Positions 7,306-15,468 of a DNA stretch of 64,000 nucleotides are shown in pieces. Both the position numbers and the translations under genes were made by a program. This DNA is from UBA695 sp042691655 (GTDB lineage: Bacteria; Verrucomicrobiota; Verrucomicrobiia; Chthoniobacterales; Chthoniobacteraceae). Numbering within the stretch: position 1 is the first letter of the stretch; each line of letters opens with the position of its first letter. The notes beneath the pieces are model-generated. The model was given only the letters and a program-made list of their open reading frames with translations, was not told where the DNA came from and did no database searches. The stretch spans positions 1,488,001 through 1,552,000 of the forward strand of contig CP170506.1 of the NCBI GenBank assembly GCA_042691655.1, read 5' to 3'.

Positions 7306-8997
7306 CTACTCCTCTGCGAACACGTCGTCGTCTTTGGACACCCGCAGCACTTCCGCCGGGCTCGTCGTGCCTGCCCGGACCTGCCGCCAACCGTCTTCCA
7401 GCAACGTCCTCATGCCCTCGCGCCGGGCGATCTCGGTAATATCCAGGCTGGAGCCGCCCTTGAGCAGCGCCTGGCGCAGCGGGCCGCTCATCGGCATCAG
7501 CTCAAAGAGCGCCTGGCGGCCAGCATACCCGGTATTACGGCAGGCCTTGCAGCCGACGGGGCGGTAAATCGTCGCATCCCGGAGCGCCTCCACGCGGTCC
7601 TTGAGGGCCTGGGTGCGCTTGGAGTCATCCACTTCCTTGCACGCGGGGCAGAGCACGCGCACGAGGCGCTGGGCCATGACCGCTTCAAGCGAGGAGGCCA
7701 CCAGATACGGTTCCACGCCCATGTCCACAAGGCGCGTCAGCGCGCCCGGGGCGTCGTTGGTGTGGAGGGTGGAGAAAACCATGTGGCCGGTGAGCGAGGC
7801 CTGGACGGCGATTTGCGCGGTCTCGTGGTCGCGAATTTCACCAATGAGGACGACATCCGGGTCATGGCGCAGAATGGCCCGCAGCCCGCGCGCGAAGGTC
7901 ATCCCGGCTTTCTCTACGACCTGGATCTGGTTGACCCCTTTGATCTGGTATTCCACCGGGTCCTCAATCGTAATGATCTTGCGCTCGGCGTCGTTAATCT
8001 CCGTGAGCGCGGCGTAGAGCGTCGTGCTTTTGCCCGAGCCGGTGGGCCCGGTGACGAGCGCGATGCCGTGGGGCATCCGCAAGATGCGCTGGAAATATTC
8101 GCGCTCGCGCTCGGCCATGCCGAGGCTTTCCAGGTCGATGATGCCCGCGTTCTGGCGCAGGAGGCGCATTACCACGGCCTCGCCGTGCAGCATCGGGATG
8201 ACCGAAACGCGGATGTCGATTTCCTGGTTCTTGATCCGGATTTTGATGCGCCCATCCTGCGGCACGCGCTTTTCGGCGATGTCGAGGTTGCTCAAGATCT
8301 TGATGCGCGAGACGATGGCGGGCTGGAAGCGCTTGATCTGCGGCGGTACCGGCACCTCCTGCAACATGCCGTCGATGCGGTAGCGGATGCGCAGCTCGTG
8401 CTCGAAGGGTTCGACGTGAATGTCCGAGCTGCGCAGCGAGACGGCGTCGCTCAGGATCTGGTTGACGAACCGGATGATGGAGGCGTCCTCGGCGGCTTTC
8501 TCCAGGTCGGTTTCCTCAGCGGCGTTGTCGGCCACGAGCTGGAAGCCTTCTTCCTGCTCCAGCTGGTTGAGCGTATCGGCACCGACGCCCAGGTGTTTTT
8601 TAATCTCCCGGGCCACTGCTTCGCCGGGGGCCAGCACGGGGACGAGCTCCTGCGAGGTGAACGGCTTGAGGCCGTCGAGCCCCGGCTCGGCGAAAAGGCG
8701 GCTTACGGCCACCTCGATGCGGCCGTCCACTTCCCGCAGCGGGAGGAGTTCCTCCTTAAGCAAGACGCGGGCGGGGAAGCGCGAGGAGAGGTCGCGGTCG
8801 GGCTCGGCGTTATCCAGCGCCGTGAAGCTCAGGCCATATTCGCGGGCGAGCCATTGCAGCGCCTCCGCCTCGGTCTGGGGGCGGCAGGCGGGGTCCAGGT
8901 AGGCGAGGGCCGCTGCGTCGGCGGGGGAAAGCTGTCGGCTCTCCACCATTTTCGCGTAGAGGCCAGGCTCATGGGCGGTCGAAAGAGGTTCGGACAT
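7306..8997 (-). CDS. gspE: GspE type II secretion ATPase
   Basis: 563 residues. The N-terminal domain (about 1-150) is followed by the secretion NTPase core: Walker A GPTGSGKST (about 313-321), Asp box ITIEDPVEYQIKGVNQIQV, Walker B-like DPDVVLIGEIRDHETA and the His box TGHMVFSTLHTND. A tetracysteine zinc motif (CPAC ... CKAC, about 448-485) separates GspE/PilB from PilT retraction ATPases. It powers pseudopilus assembly from the cytoplasmic face. The ATG at 8997 is preceded by an in-frame TTG at 9000. It is the first gsp gene, 36 bp after the small periplasmic protein gene. Confidence 0.96.
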   Translation of the reverse strand: MSEPLSTAHEPGLYAKMVESRQLSPADAAALAYLDPACRPQTEAEALQWLAREYGLSFTALDNAEPDRDLSSRFPARVLLKEELLPLREVDGRIEVAVSRLFAEPGLDGLKPFTSQELVPVLAPGEAVAREIKKHLGVGADTLNQLEQEEGFQLVADNAAEETDLEKAAEDASIIRFVNQILSDAVSLRSSDIHVEPFEHELRIRYRIDGMLQEVPVPPQIKRFQPAIVSRIKILSNLDIAEKRVPQDGRIKIRIKNQEIDIRVSVIPMLHGEAVVMRLLRQNAGIIDLESLGMAEREREYFQRILRMPHGIALVTGPTGSGKSTTLYAALTEINDAERKIITIEDPVEYQIKGVNQIQVVEKAGMTFARGLRAILRHDPDVVLIGEIRDHETAQIAVQASLTGHMVFSTLHTNDAPGALTRLVDMGVEPYLVASSLEAVMAQRLVRVLCPACKEVDDSKRTQALKDRVEALRDATIYRPVGCKACRNTGYAGRQALFELMPMSGPLRQALLKGGSSLDITEIARREGMRTLLEDGWRQVRAGTTSPAEVLRVSKDDDVFAEE

Positions 8998-9033
8998 CAA
9001 AGGGGGGGACTTGGGATACGGAACCGGGCGCTG

Positions 9034-9699
9034 CTATTGCAGGATGCCCATCATGATGAGGAGCGCCTCCTGGCGCAGGCTGAGCACCTTGCGCAGATCC
9101 TCGCTGGCGGCTTCAAGCTCGGCGTTTGCCTTCTTGCGCGCGGCGCGAACGGCCTCCAGCTTCGCCTTGATTTCCTCGTTCGAGATGCTGTCGTTTTGAA
9201 GCGCGCTTTTAAGAGCCTCGATCTCCGGCTGGTTTGCCGCGCGGGGAGGACGGCCGACGGGGGAGGCGTTGTTCCCCTCGGGGCCGCCGGGACGGCCTCC
9301 GCCACGGCGCTCGCCGCCGAAAATCCCGCCAATGCGGCTCATCATCACCTCGCGCTGCTTTTCCATCACCTTTTCCAGCAACGGCTCGATGACAGCCCAT
9401 TCCTCGTCGCTCGCCTTGAGCGCCGTCTTGATGCGTTCGTTCATGCGCTGGCGGAATGCCGCGCTGTCGGGACTGCCGGGGCCGCCTGGCAAAGGGGGCA
9501 GGGGCTGCCGTGTAGCCGCGGGCTGGTTGGAGCCGGAGCCGGAGGTGGCAGCCGGAGTGCCCGGGTTATCCAACTGGGGCAGCGGTGGCAGCGGCAGCAT
9601 GTCATCCGGCGGGGGGCCATCCTGGGCACCTACGGGAGCCAAGCCGAGCGTTGCCGTTACCAGGAGGGTGGCCAGTGGAGTAAAGAGGGGGATATTCAT
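9034..9699 (-). CDS. Small secreted helical protein, CpxP/Spy-like in layout (function unproven)
   Basis: 221 residues with a signal peptide (about 1-25, ending APVGA), then a Pro/Gly-rich stretch (26-75), then long amphipathic helices: FRQRMNERIKTALKASDEEW, IEPLLEKVMEKQREVMMSRI, and a C-terminal coil (about 150-221). The 'DEEWAVIEPLL...VMEKQ' pattern recalls small periplasmic adaptor or metal-stress proteins of the Spy/CpxP type, but no clear LTxxQ motif is seen. It is divergent from a CpxR/CpxA-like pair, as cpxP is in enterobacteria, and directly upstream of gspE on the same strand. The function is not recognised from sequence alone. Confidence 0.6.
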   Translation of the reverse strand: MNIPLFTPLATLLVTATLGLAPVGAQDGPPPDDMLPLPPLPQLDNPGTPAATSGSGSNQPAATRQPLPPLPGGPGSPDSAAFRQRMNERIKTALKASDEEWAVIEPLLEKVMEKQREVMMSRIGGIFGGERRGGGRPGGPEGNNASPVGRPPRAANQPEIEALKSALQNDSISNEEIKAKLEAVRAARKKANAELEAASEDLRKVLSLRQEALLIMMGILQ

Positions 9700-9751
9700 G
9701 GGGTGAAAAAAGAATTTCTGGACCGATGTATCGTAAAGCTAAGCTGGCATT

Positions 9752-9801
9752 GTTAAGAAAGAATTTCGAGCCGTCATTTTAATTGTTAAGAGATAGTTAA
9801 G
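9752..9801. promoter_or_regulatory. Phased GTTAAG direct repeats between the secretion operon and the two-component genes
   Basis: The 159-bp divergent spacer (9700-9858) contains GTTAAG at 9752-9757, 9785-9790 and 9796-9801. The last two are exactly 11 bp apart, and the first is 33 bp (three turns) from the second. All face the same way. OmpR-family regulators bind such direct repeats on one DNA face; the E. coli CpxR site is two GTAAA half-sites five bases apart. The regulator encoded next door is of that family, so autoregulation and control of the secretion operon are plausible inferences. Confidence 0.5.
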
Positions 9802-9858
9802 AAAGAAATCCAAGCTCGCATCTTCAAATTGCCAGGTTTATGGAAATAGAGAAGCGTG

Positions 9859-10617
9859 ATGATCTCCACCGAACTCTCTTCAAAGTCAACGCCTCCGGGT
9901 AACGATCAGAAAATTTTGATCATCGACGATGACCGGGAGCTGTGTGCGCTCATTGCTGATTACCTCCTGCCGCTGCGCTATGCCGTGGTGGCCGAACACG
10001 ATGGCCGAGCCGGGGCCGACCGGGCGCTTTCCGAGGAGTTCCACGCGATTATTCTGGATGTGATGCTGCCCGGCATCGATGGCTTCGAGGTGCTCCGGGC
10101 CATCCGCGCCAGGTCGGACGTTCCCGTGCTCATGCTGACGGCCCGGGGCGAGGAGACCGACCGCATTGTGGGCCTGGAAATGGGGGCCGACGATTACCTG
10201 CCCAAGACCTTCTCCTCCCGCGAGCTGCTGGCCCGCCTGCGGGCGGTGACGCGCCGCCGGGCGGCAAAGGCGGGGGCTAACGCCGAGGGAATGCAGGAGC
10301 CGGAAACGGAGTGGGTGGCGGGGCCGCTGTGCATCCGGCCCGCGTCGCGCGTTGTGGAGCTCGGCGGGGTGGCCCTCAAGCTCACGGCGCTGGAGTTCGA
10401 TCTGCTTTTCAGCCTGGCCCGGGCTCGTGGCCGTGTGAAAACCCGCGAACGGCTCATCGAGGAGATCGGCGAGCGCCTCTACGACGGCATGGACCGCTCG
10501 ATCGACGTCCACATCTGGTCGCTGCGGCGCAAGCTCGGCGACGACCCTAAAGCGCCCCGCTTCATCAAGACGGTGCGCGCCATCGGCTACATGCTCATCG
10601 ACCCCAATGCGGAGTGA
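9859..10617 (+). CDS. OmpR-family response regulator, CpxR-like
   Basis: 252 residues. The receiver domain (about 18-130) has acidic pocket IIDDD, phospho-acceptor Asp67 in IILDVMLPGIDG, Thr in LMLTARG and Lys116 in DDYLPKTF. The C-terminal winged helix (about 155-250) ends VHIWSLRRKLGD ... TVRAIGYML. It is paired with the sensor kinase that overlaps its 3' end by 11 bp. The residue after the conserved Lys is Thr rather than the usual cis-Pro. The ATG at 9859 is chosen; GTG at 9856 is one codon upstream in frame. An AGAG-rich stretch just upstream may serve as ribosome binding site. Confidence 0.92.
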   Translation: MISTELSSKSTPPGNDQKILIIDDDRELCALIADYLLPLRYAVVAEHDGRAGADRALSEEFHAIILDVMLPGIDGFEVLRAIRARSDVPVLMLTARGEETDRIVGLEMGADDYLPKTFSSRELLARLRAVTRRRAAKAGANAEGMQEPETEWVAGPLCIRPASRVVELGGVALKLTALEFDLLFSLARARGRVKTRERLIEEIGERLYDGMDRSIDVHIWSLRRKLGDDPKAPRFIKTVRAIGYMLIDPNAE

Positions 10618-12130
10618 AACGAAACCGGTCGGCGGCAACCCCAAAGGCCGCCTCTTTTGGCGGATTCCGCTTGGCGCGCAGATTCTCGTCTGGTTCTTCC
10701 TGAACCTGACGCTGCTGGCAGCGGTTTTCTTCCTGATCTTTAGCGTCCAGTACCAGATTAACCTCGACTGGGTGTTTGCCAGCAGCGCCAGGCAGCGCGT
10801 CGAGTCGCTGCGGGCGCTCATCGTGGGGGAACTCGACAACACGATGCCGGAATACTGGTCCGAGGTGCTGGATCGCTTCAGCGATGCCTACGGCGTGCGG
10901 ATTTCCATCTTTGACCCCAATGGCGACTACCTCCTGGGCCGGGTGAAAGAGCTTCCCGGCCCGGTGCGCGAGCGCCTGCTGGCCTTCCCGCAGCCTCCCA
11001 CGTCAAACGAAAAAAGGGGGCACCACCCCTTTCCTCAACAACCCGAGGCGACCTCGGACGGGCCTGTCCCTCCGTTTACGTCGATGCCAGGGACCTCCCG
11101 CGCGTTTTTACGGACCAAGAACCCGGCGCGCTACTGGCTGCTCCACCGCACCCGGCTTGATAACCCGCGCCTGGGCGCTCCGATGCGCGTGGTGCTCGTG
11201 GCCGAGGCGGAGTCCTTTAGCATGGGAGGGCTGATCCTCGATCCGGTGCCGTGGATCTGGCTGGTGTCGGGCACGGTCGTTTTTTCGGTGATCTTCTGGC
11301 TGCCGCTGCTGCACGGCATTACCCGGTCCATCCGGCAGATGACCCACACCACGCGGCAGATGGCCGAGGGGCGCTTCGAGGTGCGCGTGGCGGTGCGGCG
11401 CGGGGATGAGCTCGGCTCGCTGGGGGACTCGATCAACCAGATGGCCGGGCGGCTCAACGGCTTTGTGATGGGCCAGAAGCGTTTCCTGGGGGACATCGCG
11501 CACGAACTTTGCTCACCGCTGGCCCGGCTCCAAATGGTGCTCGGCATCATGGAACAGCGCGAGGAAAAGGACGACTACGTCCGGCGAGCCAGCGAAAAGG
11601 CGGAGCAGATCGCCGCGCTGGTCAATGAACTGCTCGCCTTCTCCCGGGCGTCGTTCGGGGGAGCCGCCGTCCAGTTGGTTCCCGTGGCGGTCAAGCCAGT
11701 CATTGCCGAGGCGGTGGCCCGAGAGGCGGCGGATAAGGTGGAGATCCGCCTGGGCGCAATCCCCGAAATCCTGACTGTCCTGGCCGACCGGGAATTCATC
11801 GTCCGGGCCGTCTCCAACCTGATCCGCAACGCCGTCCGGTATGGCGAGGGTGGCCTGATCGAGGTCGAGGCAGAGCGCATCGGCGACGAAGTGGCGATCT
11901 GGGTGCGGGACAGCGGCCCCGGCGTGCCGGAAGAGGAACTTCCCCGGCTTTTCGACGCCTTTTACCGGCTCGACCGTTCGCGTACCCTGGAAACCGGCGG
12001 CGTGGGCCTGGGGCTGACGATCGTCAAGACCTGCGTGGACTCCTGCAAAGGCACCGTCCTGGCCCGCAACCGCTCCCCGCATGGGCTGGAGGTGGAAATT
12101 CGCCTCCCCGCGGAAGACCCGCCTTGCTAA
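10607..12130 (+). CDS. Membrane sensor histidine kinase, CpxA-like
   Basis: 507 residues: a first membrane helix (about 25-47), a periplasmic sensor region (about 48-205), a second helix (about 212-235), HAMP, a HisKA domain with phospho-accepting His299 in DIAHELCSPLARLQ, and a HATPase domain with N box NLIRNAVRYG, G1 VRDSGPGVPEEEL and G2 GGVGLGLTIV. H-box and HAMP resemble CpxA. The sensor region contains a hydrophilic Pro/Gln/His-rich stretch (about 128-160) that looks like an insert. The ATG at 10607 lies inside the end of the regulator gene, so the two proteins are probably co-translated. Confidence 0.92.
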   Translation: MRSETKPVGGNPKGRLFWRIPLGAQILVWFFLNLTLLAAVFFLIFSVQYQINLDWVFASSARQRVESLRALIVGELDNTMPEYWSEVLDRFSDAYGVRISIFDPNGDYLLGRVKELPGPVRERLLAFPQPPTSNEKRGHHPFPQQPEATSDGPVPPFTSMPGTSRAFLRTKNPARYWLLHRTRLDNPRLGAPMRVVLVAEAESFSMGGLILDPVPWIWLVSGTVVFSVIFWLPLLHGITRSIRQMTHTTRQMAEGRFEVRVAVRRGDELGSLGDSINQMAGRLNGFVMGQKRFLGDIAHELCSPLARLQMVLGIMEQREEKDDYVRRASEKAEQIAALVNELLAFSRASFGGAAVQLVPVAVKPVIAEAVAREAADKVEIRLGAIPEILTVLADREFIVRAVSNLIRNAVRYGEGGLIEVEAERIGDEVAIWVRDSGPGVPEEELPRLFDAFYRLDRSRTLETGGVGLGLTIVKTCVDSCKGTVLARNRSPHGLEVEIRLPAEDPPC

Positions 12131-12173
12131 GCAGCGGAGTTGTGGGAGATTGCGCTCAATCCCGCGCCGCAGT

Positions 12174-13163
12174 ATGAAAACCAGTCGGCCTCTCCTGATT
12201 TTTTTAGCCATGTTAGCCCTGGGGCTTGCCCTGGCGGGGCTGCATTTGCTGCCGTCGGTTTGCAGAGCGGCGCAGGGCGAGTATCGTACAAGTCAAAACC
12301 GAGGACATGGTATGATCGAAAAAATCACCTTAAGCGATGCCGAGTGGCGCAAACGGCTCACGCCCGAGCAGTATGAGGTCATGCGGGAAAGGGGGACCGA
12401 AAGGCCGTTTTCCGCGCAATGCTGGAACCCGCACGGGCAGGGGACGTTTGTTTGCGCGGCGTGCGGGCTGCCGCTGTTCGAATCGGTGAGCAAATTTGAT
12501 TCCGGCACCGGCTGGCCGAGCTTCTCAGCGGCGATGGGCGGCGATCGCGTGCGGATCGCGCGCGACAGGAGCCACGGGATGATTCGCGAAGAAGTGGTCT
12601 GCGCCCGCTGCGACTCCCACCTCGGGCACGTTTTCCCCGACGGACCGCCCCCGACGGGCCTGCGCTACTGCATGAACGGTGTGGCCCTCGATCTGCGTCA
12701 GGTGGAGAAGGCCACCTTTGCCGCCGGATGTTTCTGGGGCGTGCAGGCTGCCTTTGACGCCACGCCCGGCGTGCTTCAAACCGCCGCCGGTTACATCGGG
12801 GGCCATGTGAAGAACCCCACTTACGAGCAAGTCTGCACCCACACGACCGGCCACGCCGAAGCCGTGGAGGTGGAGTTTGACCGCGCCAAGGTTTCGTACA
12901 AAGAGCTCCTTGATTTATTCTGGAAAATCCACGATCCGCGCCAAGTGGGCGGGCAGGGACCGGACCTGGGCGATAATTACCGCTCGGAGATCTTTACCCA
13001 CTCGCCGGAGCAGCGGAAAGAGGCCGAGGCCTCCAAGGCGGCGCAAGAACGGCCAGGAACGCGCCCCATCGCGACGGCCATTACCCCGGCGGAAGTGTTT
13101 TACCCCGCCGAGGATTACCATCAGCACTACAAGAGCGCCGCCTGTGGGCTGAGGCTGAAATAG
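12174..13163 (+). CDS. Exported methionine sulfoxide reductase, MsrB-MsrA fusion
   Basis: 329 residues. The N-terminus (MKTSRPLLIFLAMLALGLAL) is a signal peptide or anchor, placing the enzyme in the envelope. The MsrB domain (about 48-175) has zinc Cys pairs (CAAC, CARC), SGTGWPSF and catalytic Cys166 in RYCMNG. The MsrA domain (about 180-329) starts with catalytic Cys186 in AAGCFWG and keeps GHAEAVEVEFD and YHQHY. Together they repair both Met-sulfoxide epimers. The order is MsrB then MsrA, with only 20 residues between the catalytic cysteines, unlike Neisseria PilB where MsrA comes first. The ATG at 12174 is chosen because the signal peptide begins there. Confidence 0.95.
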   Translation: MKTSRPLLIFLAMLALGLALAGLHLLPSVCRAAQGEYRTSQNRGHGMIEKITLSDAEWRKRLTPEQYEVMRERGTERPFSAQCWNPHGQGTFVCAACGLPLFESVSKFDSGTGWPSFSAAMGGDRVRIARDRSHGMIREEVVCARCDSHLGHVFPDGPPPTGLRYCMNGVALDLRQVEKATFAAGCFWGVQAAFDATPGVLQTAAGYIGGHVKNPTYEQVCTHTTGHAEAVEVEFDRAKVSYKELLDLFWKIHDPRQVGGQGPDLGDNYRSEIFTHSPEQRKEAEASKAAQERPGTRPIATAITPAEVFYPAEDYHQHYKSAACGLRLK

Positions 13164-13166
13164 CCG

Positions 13167-13676
13167 CTATTTGGCTGAAGCCGGGGTTGAGCCCGCTTGG
13201 ATTTCCCTCTGTACCAGCTCCTGGATTTTGGGCATTACCGCCATGGCTTTCTGCTGGGTAATGGCCATGGTTTTGGTCCCGATTTCCGGCTGCTTATTGA
13301 GAAAATTCTGGCCCGCCGGGCTTTTGTAGAAGGCAATGAGGTCCTTGGTATCCGCGGGCGTAAAGGTTTCCGCATAGATCTTCGTGATCTCCGGCTTCAT
13401 TTTGTCCCAGCTCATTGATTGCTGGACGATTTCCATCGCTTTGACCTGAATCTGGGTGGTTTTTTCGGAATTGGTGGAGCCAGCTTGTTTCATGGCGTTG
13501 GCGGTTATCCGAGGCATCATTTGTTTCATCTGCTCCATACCGGCTTTCATATTTTGCTCCACCCGCATGACGGAGAGCAGTTCGTCGACATCGGGACGGG
13601 CGGGGGTGTCTTGGGCAAAACAGGGAAACGGGGAGGCGGCGAGGACCGCCACGGCGGCAATGAGTATCTTTTTCAT
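13167..13676 (-). CDS. Secreted DUF2059 family protein
   Basis: 169 residues with a signal peptide (MKKILIAAVAVLAASPFPCFA) and a helical DUF2059 domain: ELLSVMRVEQNMKAGMEQMK near the start, IYAETFTPADTKDLIAFYKS (about 100-120) and AGQNFLNKQPEIG. The family is periplasmic and of unknown biochemical role. The start at 13676 gives the signal peptide; a longer frame upstream has no such feature. The gene converges on the Msr fusion with only 3 bp between stops. Confidence 0.82.
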   Translation of the reverse strand: MKKILIAAVAVLAASPFPCFAQDTPARPDVDELLSVMRVEQNMKAGMEQMKQMMPRITANAMKQAGSTNSEKTTQIQVKAMEIVQQSMSWDKMKPEITKIYAETFTPADTKDLIAFYKSPAGQNFLNKQPEIGTKTMAITQQKAMAVMPKIQELVQREIQAGSTPASAK

Positions 13677-13781
13677 AGAGAATTCCGTGAACGGGGAGCA
13701 GCGTTGCAAAGGGGGAGGCACCCCACAAGGAAAATCGGGGGAGGAAACCACTGAAGCTTCCGCCCGCGATAACCGGATGCT

Positions 13782-15467
13782 ATGAACAAATCCCGGCCCG
13801 TCATCGCCTATTTTTCCATGGAGATCGGGCTGGAGCCGAGGATGCCCACCTACAGCGGCGGCCTGGGCATTCTCGCCGGGGACACCGTGAAGGCGGCGGC
13901 GGATTTAAAGGTGCCGCTCGTCGGCGTCACGCTGCTTCACCGGAAGGGCTATTTTTACCAGCGGCTGGACGCGCAAGGCTGGCAGACCGAGGAGCCCGTG
14001 GCGTGGGTGCCCGCGGATTTCCTCATGGAGCTGCCCGCCCGGGCGTCGGTACAAGTGGAGGGGCGGACCGTGCAGATTCGCGCCTGGGTGGCTGAGATCA
14101 CCGGCTCGGGCGGCTTCCTGGTGCTGGTCTACTTTCTCGATACGGATCTCCCGGAAAACAGCGACTGGGACCGATCGCTGACCGGCTCCCTCTACGGCGG
14201 CGACGCCCATTACCGGCTTTGCCAGGAGGTGGTGCTCGGCATCGGCGGGGTGCGGATGCTGCGGGCCCTGGGGTACAAGAACGTGGCCCGCTATCACATG
14301 AACGAAGGCCACGCCGCCTTCCTGGGCATCGAACTGCTCGACGAGGCGGCCCGCCACGCCGGGCGCGAGACCTTTACGCGGGAGGACGTGGAGGCGGTCA
14401 AGCTCCAATGCGTCTTCACCACCCACACGCCCGTCCCCGCCGGGCACGATAAGTTCGAGATGAGCCTCGTGGACCGCGTGCTTGGCCGCCGCGAAGTGCG
14501 CGATATGCAGGACCTTTTCTGCGCCGAGGGCATGCTGAACATGACCCACCTGGCGCTCAACCTGAGCCATTACGTCAACGGCGTCGCCAAAAGCCACGGC
14601 GTCGTGGCCCGGCAGATGTTCGCCAACTACGCCATCGACGCCATCACCAACGGCGTTCACGGCGGAACGTGGGCCGCCGAGCCGCTCGCGGCGCTCTACG
14701 ACCGGACCATCCCCGGCTGGCGGCAGGATAACTACAGCCTGCGCTACGCCTTGAGCATTCCCCGCGAGCAGATTTGGGAAGCGCACGCCGCCGCCAAGGG
14801 CCGGCTCCTGCGGATGATCAACCGCGAGACCAACGCCGGGATGGACACCGATACCTTCACCCTCGGCTTTGCCCGCCGCGTAACGGCCTACAAACGCCCC
14901 GGCCTGCTTTTCTCCGACCTGGAGCGCTTGGCCCTGATTGGCTCCGGCCGCCTCCAGATCGTCTTCTCCGGCAAGGCCCACCCGAACGACCAGGAGGGCA
15001 AGGAGAGTATTCACCAAATTTATCAGTTTGCCGAGCAGCTCCGGGGGCGGGTAACGGTGGCCTTCCTGCCGCACTACGACATGGACATCGCGCGCCTGAT
15101 GGTCTCGGGCGTCGATCTCTGGCTCAACACCCCGGAGCCGCCGATGGAGGCCTCGGGCACCAGCGGGATGAAAGCCGCCCTCAACGGCGTGCCTAGCCTG
15201 AGCGTGCTTGACGGCTGGTGGATCGAGGGCTGGATCGAGGGTGTCACCGGCTGGGCCATCGGTTCGCTGCCCGGCGTGCGGGCCTGCCCGGAGCCAGACG
15301 ACGCGGCCTCGCTCTATGCGCAGCTGGAGCAGACGATCCTGCCGCTCTACTACGACGACCGCGACCGCTACGTGGACGTGATGCGCCACTGCATCGCGCT
15401 TAACGGATCATTCTTCAACACCCACAGGATGCTCCAGCAATATGTGCTGAAGGCGTATTTCGAGTGA
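13782..15467 (+). CDS. glgP: Alpha-glucan (glycogen/maltodextrin) phosphorylase, short form
   Basis: 561 residues of glycosyltransferase family 35 type. Visible signatures are AYFSMEIGLEPRMPTYSGGL at the start, YHMNEGHAAF (about 168-177), FTTHTPVPAGHD, TNGVHGGTW, RRVTAYKRP, HPNDQEGKE and the PLP-phosphate/glucan region EASGTSGMKAALNGV. It releases glucose-1-phosphate from alpha-1,4-glucans with pyridoxal phosphate as cofactor. It lacks the long N-terminal regulatory part of the ~800-residue enzymes, as in the short bacterial subfamily. It stands alone on the plus strand, with its stop 1 bp from the convergent glycosylase gene. With galK and pgi elsewhere in the window it suggests active sugar metabolism. 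Confidence 0.93.
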   Translation: MNKSRPVIAYFSMEIGLEPRMPTYSGGLGILAGDTVKAAADLKVPLVGVTLLHRKGYFYQRLDAQGWQTEEPVAWVPADFLMELPARASVQVEGRTVQIRAWVAEITGSGGFLVLVYFLDTDLPENSDWDRSLTGSLYGGDAHYRLCQEVVLGIGGVRMLRALGYKNVARYHMNEGHAAFLGIELLDEAARHAGRETFTREDVEAVKLQCVFTTHTPVPAGHDKFEMSLVDRVLGRREVRDMQDLFCAEGMLNMTHLALNLSHYVNGVAKSHGVVARQMFANYAIDAITNGVHGGTWAAEPLAALYDRTIPGWRQDNYSLRYALSIPREQIWEAHAAAKGRLLRMINRETNAGMDTDTFTLGFARRVTAYKRPGLLFSDLERLALIGSGRLQIVFSGKAHPNDQEGKESIHQIYQFAEQLRGRVTVAFLPHYDMDIARLMVSGVDLWLNTPEPPMEASGTSGMKAALNGVPSLSVLDGWWIEGWIEGVTGWAIGSLPGVRACPEPDDAASLYAQLEQTILPLYYDDRDRYVDVMRHCIALNGSFFNTHRMLQQYVLKAYFE

Positions 15468-15468
15468 A

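Noticed and set aside
5408..7567. A 719-codon open frame on the plus strand opposite gspF, G and H
   Set aside because: It is an antisense shadow in GC-rich DNA. Its translation is low in hydrophobic core patterns and matches nothing, while the minus-strand genes have clear families.
7762..9756. A 664-codon plus-strand frame opposite gspE
   Set aside because: Same reason: long antisense frames are common at this GC, and the gspE sequence on the other strand has all catalytic motifs.
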